Notes under the pieces: generated by a model | What the model saw: only the letters and a program-made list of their open reading frames with translations | What the model was told of the DNA's origin: nothing | Database searches by the model: none | DNA from: Betaproteobacteria bacterium | GTDB taxonomy: Bacteria; Pseudomonadota; Gammaproteobacteria; Burkholderiales; SG8-41 | Reading direction: 5' to 3' | Assembly (NCBI GenBank): GCA_021414185.1 | Contig: JAIOOZ010000152.1 | Location: 1-9,894 of the forward strand | DNA length: 9,894 nucleotides | Part shown: in pieces, positions 1-6,425 of the stretch | Layout: every line of letters starts with the position of its first letter | How positions within the stretch are numbered: position 1 is the first letter of the stretch | Translations under genes and position numbers: made by a program

Positions 1-1547
1 GGCAGTCCCATCCACAGCGAGAAGCACGTCGTGGTCGCGCCGTGATATGGAAAAGTGTCGAGCGCGACGTCGACGTGCTGGAACGATGCGAGATATTCAT
101 CGAATGCAAGCCGCGGCAGGATATCCAGTTGCTGCGCCGGAACGCCGCAATCGGCAAACAGTTTGCGCAGATGCCGTTCGGCGGCAACGCCGCTGACCGC
201 CATCACCCGCAGCCGCGACTTCGGCACGCGCAGCAGTATGCGCGCCCACAGCGCGGCTATCGTCGGCGTGATTTTGAACGCGCTATGGAAGGTGCCGAAA
301 GTGACGTAACCGTTGGCAAGCGCAGGCAGGGGAGCGACCGCGGGTGTGCCGTCGGGCGGGCGCCACGCCATGTAGATGCCGGGCAGGCGCACCAACTTTT
401 CAGAATTCAAATGCTCGGTCATGCCCGGTGGATCGCAGTAAGCATCGGTGATGCGGTAGTCCATGCCGGGCAAGCCGGTGGTGCTCGGAAAGCCCAGCCA
501 GTTGACCTGGATGGGCGCCGGTTTGCGCGCGAACGCGAGCAGGCGGTTGTTGGCGGTTTGCCCGCTCAAGTCGACCAGGATGTCGATGCCGTCGTCGCGC
601 ACCAGTTGCGCGAGCTGTGCATGATCGAGGTCAACGGTGCCGCGCCAGTGCGCGCCATGCGTTTTCAGACGTTCCGAATAATCGTCGGGACGCGCGACGT
701 CGGCGTAGAGAAATATTTCGAGCTGCGCGCGGTCGTGATGCTCGATGACGGATTCGAGAAAAAACGTCACTGCATGCTTGTGTATGTACGGCGAAACGAA
801 GCCTACGCGCAGCCGCCGCGCGGGGTTGCGGTCGTTATGATGTGGGAGCGCTGCGTCTTCGAGCGCGCGCGCATGGCGTGCAGCCCATGCCTGGTGTTCG
901 CGGAAAATTTCGGCCGCGTCCTGCCTGTCCGAGTAACTCAGCATGCGCAACAGCGCACTGTGCGCGATGGGGTCGCCGGGTTGCAGCGCAAGCGACTCAC
1001 GTATGGTTGCAATCGCTTCCTCGACGCGCGCCTGCTCGAACATGACGGCGGCCAGCGTGTGTTTGAGCGCGACGTGGCGGGCATCGATGCGCAGGCCGGC
1101 GAGGCAGCACTCTTCCGCCTCGTCGTAGCGCGACATGACTTTAAGCAGGGCGGCGAGGGTGCTCCAGCCATCAGCGAAGTCCGGCTGCATGGCGACGGCC
1201 GCGCGATAGCTAGCGATCGCGCCCGTGAAATCGCCGGTGGCGGCAAGCACGTCGCCGAGGCGGGCGTGGGCCTTGGCGGACGGCGCGAGTGCGATCGCGC
1301 GGCGCATATGCTGTATGCCGTCCTGCGCCCGGCCCTGGGTGAGGAGTGCGGCAGCGAGAAGGCTTAACACTTCGACGTGATCGGGTTCCCGCGCGAGTGC
1401 GGCCTGGCAGCGGGTAAAGACATCCTGCTGCGCACCTTCTTGCTGCAGGCGCAACGTTTCCGCGATCCAGCGCGAATCGACTGCCGTGGCTTCAGGCGCC
1501 GCGGATGCGCGCGCACCGAGCAGGCGCTTTATGAGGCTGCCGAGCAT
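1..1547 (-). CDS. TPR-containing GT41 (SPINDLY/O-GlcNAc transferase-like) glycosyltransferase, C-terminus cut by window edge
   Basis: The minus strand is open from the ATG at 1547-1545 to the window edge, giving 515 residues with no stop. Residues about 40-200 are helical and read as TPR-like repeats (for example a repeat near 91-124 containing GDFTGAIASYRAAVAMQPD). From about 245 the GT41 catalytic region follows: GFVSPYIHKHAV (249-260), DILVDLSGQTANNRL (322-336), APIQVNWLGFPSTTG (344-358), FGTFHSAFKITP (417-428) and DTFPYHGATTTC (496-507). In the family these blocks bind UDP-sugar; K425 aligns with the conserved GT41 lysine, and H257 or H259 may be the N-terminal catalytic-region histidine. 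The family usually has SPDF-RRH where this protein has SPYIHKH. The likely role is transfer of GlcNAc or another sugar to protein or a surface glycan; the acceptor is unknown. Start chosen 10 bp after the methyltransferase stop, so the two are probably cotranscribed. No strong Shine-Dalgarno is visible. Only the end of the UDP-binding domain is missing. Confidence 0.92.
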   Translation of the reverse strand, partial: MLGSLIKRLLGARASAAPEATAVDSRWIAETLRLQQEGAQQDVFTRCQAALAREPDHVEVLSLLAAALLTQGRAQDGIQHMRRAIALAPSAKAHARLGDVLAATGDFTGAIASYRAAVAMQPDFADGWSTLAALLKVMSRYDEAEECCLAGLRIDARHVALKHTLAAVMFEQARVEEAIATIRESLALQPGDPIAHSALLRMLSYSDRQDAAEIFREHQAWAARHARALEDAALPHHNDRNPARRLRVGFVSPYIHKHAVTFFLESVIEHHDRAQLEIFLYADVARPDDYSERLKTHGAHWRGTVDLDHAQLAQLVRDDGIDILVDLSGQTANNRLLAFARKPAPIQVNWLGFPSTTGLPGMDYRITDAYCDPPGMTEHLNSEKLVRLPGIYMAWRPPDGTPAVAPLPALANGYVTFGTFHSAFKITPTIAALWARILLRVPKSRLRVMAVSGVAAERHLRKLFADCGVPAQQLDILPRLAFDEYLASFQHVDVALDTFPYHGATTTCFSLWMGL

Positions 1548-1557
1548 CGGCGCTATG

Positions 1558-2385
1558 TTACTTGATCAGGATGGATTCGCGGTTGCCGAGGACGACGAAA
1601 GGCAACGCCCGTTTCGCGCAGAATTCGTCCCATGCTTTTTTGGCGCCCGGACAGAAGATCGAGCCGTCACAGACGATGACGCCGCCGGTGTTGAGACGGG
1701 GGTAGAAGTATTCGAGCGCGGCAAGCGTAGGCTCATACAGCGTGACGTCGAGATGCACGAACGCCCAATCGCGATCGGGCAGCGTCGCAAACACCTGCGG
1801 TATCCAGCCGGGGGAGATGGCGACCTGCGGGAACTCGCCGAAAAAACCGCGCACCAGTTCCGGCGAGATGTCGGCTTTGGCGACCGGGAAAAACGCTTCA
1901 CGGCGGGTCGTGCCATCTTCAACGCGTACCGGGATGAGGTCGTGCTCGCCGGAAGCGCTGGTGCCGACGAAGCTGTCGATCAGGTAGAGGCCGTCGCCTT
2001 GGAACGCCGGGTCGCGACTGCGCCACGCATGCGCGAGCAGGAGCGCCGTCGCCCCGCGGTAGGCGCCGCATTCCGCGCGTGCGCCCGGCAGCGCGAGTGT
2101 CGCGAAAAAATACTGCAGAAGGTCGCGCCGGCTTTGAAAGCGGTGAAAGACATTGAACGGCGTGAGCGGCGTGCCGCTGTGCGTCAGGCAGCGCTGGTAG
2201 AGATCGACGAAATTTTCACTGCCTATATTGACGTCGCGAAACAGGGTGCGCAGGTGCGCATCTATTGGGGCCGCGCCATGCAGGCGGTTTAACGCGTCCT
2301 CGGTCTCGAGCGGATATTCGAACGCGTTGCCGGCGCTCTCCGTCGGGTACGGCTTGAAGGCGGCAAGAAGTTTTTTCAGCAGCAT
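1558..2385 (-). CDS. TylF/MycF-family SAM-dependent O-methyltransferase
   Basis: A 275-residue protein with the TylF (macrocin O-methyltransferase) pattern. ECGAYRGATA (105-114) fits the SAM-binding ExGxxxG-type motif, LYLIDSFVG (133-141) the acidic strand-2 region, and FVHLDVTLYEPTLAALEYFYPRL (209-231, given here only to locate it) with GGVIVCD (234-240) the C-terminal metal/substrate region. Known members are Mg-dependent sugar O-methyltransferases, and many relatives sit in polysaccharide or glycan clusters. The family commonly ends this block with two adjacent aspartates; here D240 is followed by G241, so one expected metal ligand may be missing, while D213 of HLD is kept. The gene ends 10 bp before the GT41 glycosyltransferase start, suggesting that the two modify the same glycan or protein. 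The ATG at 2385 gives the usual family length; no good Shine-Dalgarno precedes it. Acceptor unknown. Confidence 0.88.
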   Translation of the reverse strand: MLLKKLLAAFKPYPTESAGNAFEYPLETEDALNRLHGAAPIDAHLRTLFRDVNIGSENFVDLYQRCLTHSGTPLTPFNVFHRFQSRRDLLQYFFATLALPGARAECGAYRGATALLLAHAWRSRDPAFQGDGLYLIDSFVGTSASGEHDLIPVRVEDGTTRREAFFPVAKADISPELVRGFFGEFPQVAISPGWIPQVFATLPDRDWAFVHLDVTLYEPTLAALEYFYPRLNTGGVIVCDGSIFCPGAKKAWDEFCAKRALPFVVLGNRESILIK

Positions 2386-2410
2386 GGCGCAGGCGGGTGG
2401 ATGTGCGCCA

Positions 2411-2510
2411 TCCTACCATGCGGCGCGCGGGCCGCCGCATCGCCCCCGACTGACCGGGCAGGCCGCCGGCAGCAGATTCAACTGCCGCGCCGCTGTTACG
2501 CTTGCGCGCC
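2411..2510. other. Intergenic region with two inverted repeats between tctC and the methyltransferase
   Basis: The 125-bp gap after the tctC stop holds two hairpin-forming repeats. CGGCAG at 2467-2472 pairs with CTGCCG at 2482-2487 (9-base loop). ATGCGGCG at 2418-2425 pairs with CGCCGCAT at 2433-2440 (7-base loop). Neither is followed by a T-run on the minus strand, so they are not classical intrinsic terminators; they could aid Rho-dependent termination or protect the tctC mRNA end. A TAGGAT hexamer (2415-2410, minus) could be a -10 box for the methyltransferase, but no matching -35 is seen. Confidence 0.35.
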
Positions 2511-3488
2511 CTACTTGCTCTCGCCCGCACCTTTCAGTATCGGCTGCCAGCGCGCGACTTCCTTCTTTACAAACTCGCCGAGATACGCGGGGGTCTGCTC
2601 CTGCTTGGCCGGCAGTACCGCGCCGAGATCGAGCAGGCGTTTGCGCGTGGCGTTGTCGGCGAGCGCCTTGCCGAGCGCGTCGGTCAACTTCGCCATGATG
2701 TCTTTCGGCGTGCCCTTCGGTGCGAACAGCGCGTTCCAGGCGCTGACTTCGTAGGCGGGCAGGCCCGCTTCCTTGGTGGTCGGCACGTCGGGCAACTCGG
2801 GCGAGCGTGCCGTGGTGGCGATCGCGTAGGCCTTGATCTGGCCGCCTTTGATTTGCTCGATGACGTTGACGATCTGGTCGCACATGTAATCGACCTGCCC
2901 GCCGACGAGATCGTTCATCGCGGGTCCGGTGCCGCGGTAGGCGACGCGCGTGGGCTTGGCGCCGATCTGGTAATTGAGCATCGTGCACGTGCTGTGTGAA
3001 ACCGAGCCGATGCCGGCATGCGCCTCGTTCACCTTGCCCGGGTTCGCCAGCAGGTAGGCGATGAACTCCTTGAGGGTCGCCGCCGGGAAGTTTTTCTTGC
3101 CGACGATCAGGATCGGCGTGCCGGCGGCGAGCCCGATCGGCTCGAAGTCGCGCGCCGGGTCGTACTTCAACTGCGCATACAGCGCGGGCGCCGCGCCGTG
3201 CGTGCCCATGTGGCCCATCATGATGGTGTAGCCGTCGGGCGCGGCCTGCGCGCCGCGCGTGGTGCCGGTGGTGCCGCCCGCGCCCGCGACGTTTTCTATG
3301 ATCATCTGCTGGCCGAGCGTCTTCGACATATTCTCGCCGACGATGCGCGCGATGACATCGGTCGGGCCGCCCGCGGCGAACGGCACGATGATGGTGAGCG
3401 GCCGCGTCGGATAGTTCTGGGCGTATCCCGTGCCGGCTGCGAGCAATGCGGATACCGCTGTAACGATGGCGAAAAGCGTGCGTTGCAT
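2511..3488 (-). CDS. tctC: Bug/TctC-family periplasmic solute-binding protein of a tripartite tricarboxylate transporter
   Basis: A 325-residue secreted binding protein. Residues 1-23 form a Sec signal peptide: MQRT, then a hydrophobic core, then GYA before QNYP, so cleavage is likely after A23. The mature part has the Bug fold signatures: PFAAGGPTD (36-44), NVAGAGGTTGT (66-76), APDGYT (83-88), a DFEPIGL block (114-120), and a YRGTGPAMNDLVGGQVD segment in domain 2. Bug proteins deliver a small anion, often a carboxylate, to TctAB in the inner membrane; the actual ligand cannot be read from sequence. Start chosen at 3488 because AAGGAG (3495-3500) lies 6 bases upstream and the signal peptide begins there; the same frame stays open further upstream, but that part overlaps tctA. 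It is the last gene of the tctB-tctA-tctC unit, 41 bp after the tctA stop. The very common PAYEVSAWNALFAPKGTP-type C-terminal region is intact. Confidence 0.95.
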   Translation of the reverse strand: MQRTLFAIVTAVSALLAAGTGYAQNYPTRPLTIIVPFAAGGPTDVIARIVGENMSKTLGQQMIIENVAGAGGTTGTTRGAQAAPDGYTIMMGHMGTHGAAPALYAQLKYDPARDFEPIGLAAGTPILIVGKKNFPAATLKEFIAYLLANPGKVNEAHAGIGSVSHSTCTMLNYQIGAKPTRVAYRGTGPAMNDLVGGQVDYMCDQIVNVIEQIKGGQIKAYAIATTARSPELPDVPTTKEAGLPAYEVSAWNALFAPKGTPKDIMAKLTDALGKALADNATRKRLLDLGAVLPAKQEQTPAYLGEFVKKEVARWQPILKGAGESK

Positions 3489-3494
3489 GATTGA

Positions 3495-3500
3495 CTCCTT
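3495..3500 (-). promoter_or_regulatory. Shine-Dalgarno of tctC
   Basis: On the minus strand AAGGAG stands 6 bases before the ATG at 3488. It fixes the tctC start and gives this last gene its own strong ribosome entry, which fits a binding protein needed in excess over the membrane subunits. Confidence 0.75.
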
Positions 3501-3529
3501 CGCGTGACTGAAATTTATGTGTGGCGCGC

Positions 3530-5032
3530 CTAATCGGCGAACGCCTCTTCGCGTTTCTTGCTCACCGCCGGCAGCATCGCCACCACGATCACGAGCGTGG
3601 CGACGGCGAGCAGCACGGCGGAGATCGGCCGTTCGACGAACGTCATGAAGTTGCCGTGGGAGAGTACCAGCGCCTGGCGCAGTTTCTCCTCGAGGAGCCG
3701 CCCCAGCACGAAGCCCAGCAACAGTGGCGCGGGCTCGAAGCCGAACTTGAAGAGCGCGTAGCCGATGAAGCCGAACAGCGCGGTCAGCATGACATCCTCG
3801 GGGTTGTTGTTGATCGAATAGATGCCGATGCAGCAGAAAACGAGGATCGCCGGAAACATCAGCCGGTAGGGCACCTTTAGCAGGCGCACCCACACCCCGA
3901 TCAGCGGCAGGTTGATGATGAGCAGCATCAGGTTGCCGATCCACATGCTGGCGATCATTCCCCAGAACAGGTCGGGCCGCTTCGCGATCACCTGCGGGCC
4001 GGGGATGATGCCGTGAATCGTCATGGCGCCGACCATCAGCGCCATCACCGCATTGGGCGGTATGCCGAGAGTCAAGAGCGGGATGAACGCGGTCTGCGCG
4101 CCGGCGTTGTTGGCCGACTCCGGCCCCGCCACGCCCTCGATCGCGCCCTTGCCGAAGCGGCTGGGATCGCGCGCTATTTTTTTCTCCAGCGCGTAGGAGG
4201 CGAACGGCCCGAGCACCGCGCCGTTGCCGGGCAGGATGCCGAGGGCGGCGCCGAGCCCGGTGCCGCGCAGGATCGGCGCGAGGCTCTGTTTGAAATCGGC
4301 GAGCGACGGCAACAGACGTCCGATCTTGCCCAAGACCACGTTGCGGGTCTCGGGGGACTCGAGGTTACGCAGCACCTCGGCGAAGCCGAAGAGGCCCATC
4401 GCCAGCACCGCGAAGTCGATGCCGTCGGCGACGCCCTGCACGCCGAACGTGAGGCGTTCCTCACCGGTCTCGAGATCGGTGCCGACGGTGGCCAGCAGCA
4501 GGCCAAGCACGATCATGGCGATCGCCTTGAATACCGAGCCGCGCGCGAGCGCGGTGGCGAACGCAAGCCCGAGCACCATCAGCGAGAAATACTCCGCGGG
4601 ACCGAACAGCAGCGCCATTTTCGTCAGCGGCACGCCGAGTGCTGCAATGATCAGCGTCGCGATGGTGCCGGCGATGAACGAGCCGATCGCCGCGATGCCG
4701 AGCGCGACGCCAGCGCGGCCCTGGCGCGCCATCTGGTGACCGTCGAGCGTGGTGACGACCGCGGTCGCTTCGCCCGGAATGTTGACGAGTATTGCCGTGG
4801 TCGAGCCGCCGTACTGCGCGCCGTAGTAGATACCCGCCAGCATGATGAGCGCGCCGGTCGGATCGAGCTTGAACGTGAGCGGCATCAGCATCGCGATGGT
4901 GGCGATCGGCCCGACGCCGGGCAGCACGCCGACCAGCGTGCCGACCATGCAGCCGAGCAGGCACATCAAGAGGTTCTGCAGGCTCAACGCGGTGCTGAAG
5001 CCGAGCGCGAGATGGGATGCGAATTCGCCCAT
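3530..5032 (-). CDS. tctA: TctA-family large membrane subunit of tripartite tricarboxylate transporter
   Basis: A 500-residue polytopic inner-membrane protein, the usual TctA length, with roughly a dozen hydrophobic segments. The TctA duplicated motif is clear: GTLVGVLPGVGP at 31-42 and GAALGILPGNGAVLGP at about 261-276. YYGAQYGGSTTAILVNIPGE (69-88) and GPESANNAGAQ (303-313) followed by FIPLLTLGIP are the other family hallmarks. With TctB it forms the cation-coupled permease that takes substrate from the Bug protein. The ATG at 5032 is 9 bp after the tctB stop (5042) and lacks a good Shine-Dalgarno, so translation is probably coupled to tctB. The C-terminus ends in a charged tail (KKREEAF). 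Substrate unknown; citrate-type names should not be transferred without experiment. Confidence 0.96.
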   Translation of the reverse strand: MGEFASHLALGFSTALSLQNLLMCLLGCMVGTLVGVLPGVGPIATIAMLMPLTFKLDPTGALIMLAGIYYGAQYGGSTTAILVNIPGEATAVVTTLDGHQMARQGRAGVALGIAAIGSFIAGTIATLIIAALGVPLTKMALLFGPAEYFSLMVLGLAFATALARGSVFKAIAMIVLGLLLATVGTDLETGEERLTFGVQGVADGIDFAVLAMGLFGFAEVLRNLESPETRNVVLGKIGRLLPSLADFKQSLAPILRGTGLGAALGILPGNGAVLGPFASYALEKKIARDPSRFGKGAIEGVAGPESANNAGAQTAFIPLLTLGIPPNAVMALMVGAMTIHGIIPGPQVIAKRPDLFWGMIASMWIGNLMLLIINLPLIGVWVRLLKVPYRLMFPAILVFCCIGIYSINNNPEDVMLTALFGFIGYALFKFGFEPAPLLLGFVLGRLLEEKLRQALVLSHGNFMTFVERPISAVLLAVATLVIVVAMLPAVSKKREEAFAD

Positions 5033-5041
5033 GCGCGGCAG

Positions 5042-5500
5042 TCAGTAGCCGATCAACCAGGGCGCGACCGGGATCGGCAGCCCCAGCAGGTATTTGAAGA
5101 GCCCGAGGCACAGCACGGTCATCGCCGCCGCGAACACGAGGATCTCGAGCCAGCGCGCCTCGTCGCTCGCGAGCGCGCCGATCAGCATCACGACCGGGGC
5201 GGCCACCACCAGTCCGAGCGGGCGCACCGCCAGCGCGAACAGGATCGCCGCGCCGAGCACGAACAGCGGCCCGCGCACCTGCCAGCGCTCGAGCTGCCCG
5301 CCCGGCACGAAAAAAGCACCGGCGAAGATGCCGATGCCGCACAGTCCGGTGAGCACGGCGAGCGCGCGCGGCAGCATTCCCGAACCCATCTGGCTCCACG
5401 TTCCGGCCGACAGATTGGCGCCGCCCCACAGCGCGAGTGCGGCTATCGCGACGAGAAAAAGGCCGGCGGCAGCGTCCTGCGGCGCGCGCATATGTATCAT
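5042..5500 (-). CDS. tctB: TctB-family small membrane subunit of tripartite tricarboxylate transporter
   Basis: A 152-residue protein with about four membrane segments (about 11-29, 44-65, 77-112 as one or two, 117-140), matching the small TctB subunit in size and topology. The N-terminal AAGLFLVAIAALALW and the internal MGSGMLPRALAVL stretch (38-50) resemble the TctB pattern in which a G-x-x-P-R motif leads into the second segment. TctB is an accessory subunit needed for transport with TctA. The start could be the ATG at 5500 or the one at 5491 (MRAPQDAAAG), the latter being closer to typical TctB N-termini; neither has a Shine-Dalgarno within normal distance. The frame is closed by a TGA at 5524-5522, so no longer start is possible. 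The first ATG overlaps the stop of an upstream mini-ORF as ATGA, which would explain initiation by coupling. Confidence 0.88.
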   Translation of the reverse strand: MIHMRAPQDAAAGLFLVAIAALALWGGANLSAGTWSQMGSGMLPRALAVLTGLCGIGIFAGAFFVPGGQLERWQVRGPLFVLGAAILFALAVRPLGLVVAAPVVMLIGALASDEARWLEILVFAAAMTVLCLGLFKYLLGLPIPVAPWLIGY

Positions 5501-5553
5501 GGCGCGCGCTTTGCAGGCGTATCAGTTGCGAAATGGCGTTCAAGATCCAGCAT
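5497..5553 (-). CDS. Candidate 18-codon leader ORF translationally coupled to tctB
   Basis: On the minus strand ATG at 5553 opens an 18-residue frame, MLDLERHFATDTPAKRAP, ending in TGA at 5499-5497. That TGA overlaps the tctB ATG (5500-5498) as ATGA. A full AGGAGG lies at 5566-5561, 7 bases before the mini-ORF start, whereas tctB has no Shine-Dalgarno of its own. The arrangement suggests that ribosomes enter at the mini-ORF and re-initiate at tctB. The peptide is charged, with no membrane segment and no run of one amino acid, so a classical amino-acid attenuator is unlikely. It could also be the remnant of a former longer start. I do not recognise it. Confidence 0.5.
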   Translation of the reverse strand: MLDLERHFATDTPAKRAP

Positions 5554-5560
5554 GGGCGAG

Positions 5561-5566
5561 CCTCCT
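5561..5566 (-). promoter_or_regulatory. Strong Shine-Dalgarno ahead of the tctB leader ORF
   Basis: AGGAGG on the minus strand, 7 bases from the ATG at 5553. It is the only strong ribosome-binding site between the putative promoter region and tctA, and lies about 60 bases from the tctB start, too far to serve tctB directly. Confidence 0.65.
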
Positions 5567-5605
5567 CTGGTCACTCGCAGCATCGCACAGCGCTACCGCC
5601 CGGCC

Positions 5606-5619
5606 TTGACTTAGATCAA
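5606..5619. promoter_or_regulatory. FNR/Anr-like operator upstream of the tct operon
   Basis: TTGAC-TTAG-ATCAA on the plus strand matches the FNR/Anr/Dnr consensus TTGAT-N4-ATCAA at 9 of 10 fixed positions. Its centre (5612.5) is about 60 bases upstream of the leader ORF start. A class II activator site at -41.5 would put transcription start near 5571, just ahead of the AGGAGG. No convincing -10 hexamer is seen at the matching spacing, which weakens this. The minus-strand TTGATC could instead be part of a -35 box. A chance match is possible. Confidence 0.4.
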
Positions 5620-5692
5620 TCCGATGCGCACTTGTGCGCTGCCGGCTGGCGCTTGCCGGGGACCCGACAGCTGCGAAAGGCAGCGCGCCGGC
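5620..5692. other. Inverted repeats between the GST-like gene and the tct promoter region
   Basis: GCGCAC (5626-5631) and GTGCGC (5634-5639) form a near-perfect dyad just beside the FNR-like box. GCTGC (5670-5674) and GCAGC (5680-5684) form a short hairpin after the GST-like stop codon. No T-run follows, so an intrinsic terminator for the GST-like gene is not shown; read-through into tct remains possible. The first dyad could be a second operator. Confidence 0.25.
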
Positions 5693-6313
5693 TCAGGTCA
5701 ACGGCACGTCGGCGTGCTGTGCGTACGCGGGCCGCGCCTGCAACCGCTTGTAATAGGCGCCAAGATTGGGCAGGTTTTCGCGCACGATGTCCATGTTGAA
5801 CCAGCGATGGATGGACACGCCGAGCGGAATGTCGCCCATGGTGAAATCGTTGCCGGTCACGTATTGGCGATTGGCCATATGGGCATCGAGGATGGCCAGG
5901 CTGGCCGCCAGTCCCTTGCGCGAAGTTTCGACGAGCGGCATGTCGCGTTTCGCCGGCTCGGTGCGCACGAGGTTCCAGAAAATTGGCCGCAGATTCGGCC
6001 ACACGGTGGTCGCGTTCCAGTCCATCCAGCGGTCGGCATCTGCGCAGGCCTTGGCATCCGATGGGCACATCGACCCCAGCCCGTGTTTGCGCGCGAGGTA
6101 ACGCACGATGGCCTGCGATTCCCACAGGATCATGCCGTCGTCTTCTATCATCGGCACCAACCCATTCGGGTTTAGCGTTTTGTACGCCGGCGTGTTATTG
6201 ACGCCAAACTGCATGCCGGCGTCGATGCGCTCGAACGGGATATTGAGTTCGCCGCAGCACCACAGCACTTTTTGCACGTTGATCGAATTGGTACGGCCCC
6301 AGATTTTCAGCAT
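5693..6313 (-). CDS. Glutathione S-transferase family protein
   Basis: A 206-residue cytosolic GST-fold protein of normal length. The N-terminal thioredoxin-like domain (1 to about 80) begins MLKIWGRTNSINVQKVLW; S10 or the nearby polar residues would sit at the glutathione thiol position. NPNGLVPMIEDDG (48-60) holds the cis-proline (P54), and ILWESQAIVRYL (62-73) holds the Glu-Ser pair (E65-S66) that binds the gamma-glutamyl part of glutathione. The helical C-terminal domain includes FTMGDIPLG (157-165), the N-capping box region. Members conjugate or reduce electrophiles with glutathione, or act in aromatic degradation; the substrate here is not predictable. The ATG at 6313 is the natural family start. 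It is followed by the tct operon on the same strand after 140 bp to the leader ORF, probably as a separate unit. Confidence 0.9.
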   Translation of the reverse strand: MLKIWGRTNSINVQKVLWCCGELNIPFERIDAGMQFGVNNTPAYKTLNPNGLVPMIEDDGMILWESQAIVRYLARKHGLGSMCPSDAKACADADRWMDWNATTVWPNLRPIFWNLVRTEPAKRDMPLVETSRKGLAASLAILDAHMANRQYVTGNDFTMGDIPLGVSIHRWFNMDIVRENLPNLGAYYKRLQARPAYAQHADVPLT

Positions 6314-6358
6314 AGGATGAGTTTCCCCGGATCTGGTCGTGCATTGAAGGAGGCGCTT

Positions 6359-6387
6359 AGTCTAGCGTGCGCGCCAGAGTCGGGCAA
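6359..6387 (-). promoter_or_regulatory. Candidate sigma-70 promoter for the GST-like gene
   Basis: On the minus strand TTGCCC (6387-6382) and TAGACT (6364-6359) are separated by 17 bases; each matches the -35 and -10 consensus at 4 of 6 positions. Transcription would begin near 6352, about 40 bases before the ATG at 6313. The match is moderate and was found by eye. Confidence 0.4.
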
Positions 6388-6403
6388 TGAAAGCGGAAGT
6401 CGG

Positions 6404-6421
6404 GCGGCGGAATCCGGCCGC
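6404..6421 (-). terminator. GC-rich hairpin after the 137-residue gene
   Basis: The segment forms a 7-bp stem (GCGG-CGG against CCG-CCGC) with a 3-base loop and one bulged base, beginning 4 bases after the stop codon at 6426. No T-run follows on the minus strand, so it is at best a weak or factor-assisted terminator. Confidence 0.3.
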
Positions 6422-6425
6422 TTAG

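Noticed and set aside
42..1367. Plus-strand open frame of 441 codons
   Set aside because: It lies opposite the GT41 glycosyltransferase, which has clear family motifs on the minus strand; the plus frame gives an Arg/Ala/Gly-rich product typical of an antisense shadow in GC-rich DNA.
1486..2292. Plus-strand open frame of 268 codons
   Set aside because: It is antisense to the TylF-family methyltransferase and gives a charged, unstructured-looking product.
3489..3944. N-terminal extension of tctC by 152 codons
   Set aside because: It overlaps tctA in another frame, lacks Bug similarity, and would bury the signal peptide; the AAGGAG at 3495-3500 supports the shorter start.
4013..5614. Plus-strand open frame of 533 codons
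   Set aside because: It is antisense to tctA and tctB. The product is full of His, Arg, Asp and Glu with no fold pattern, as expected from the complement of membrane-protein codons.
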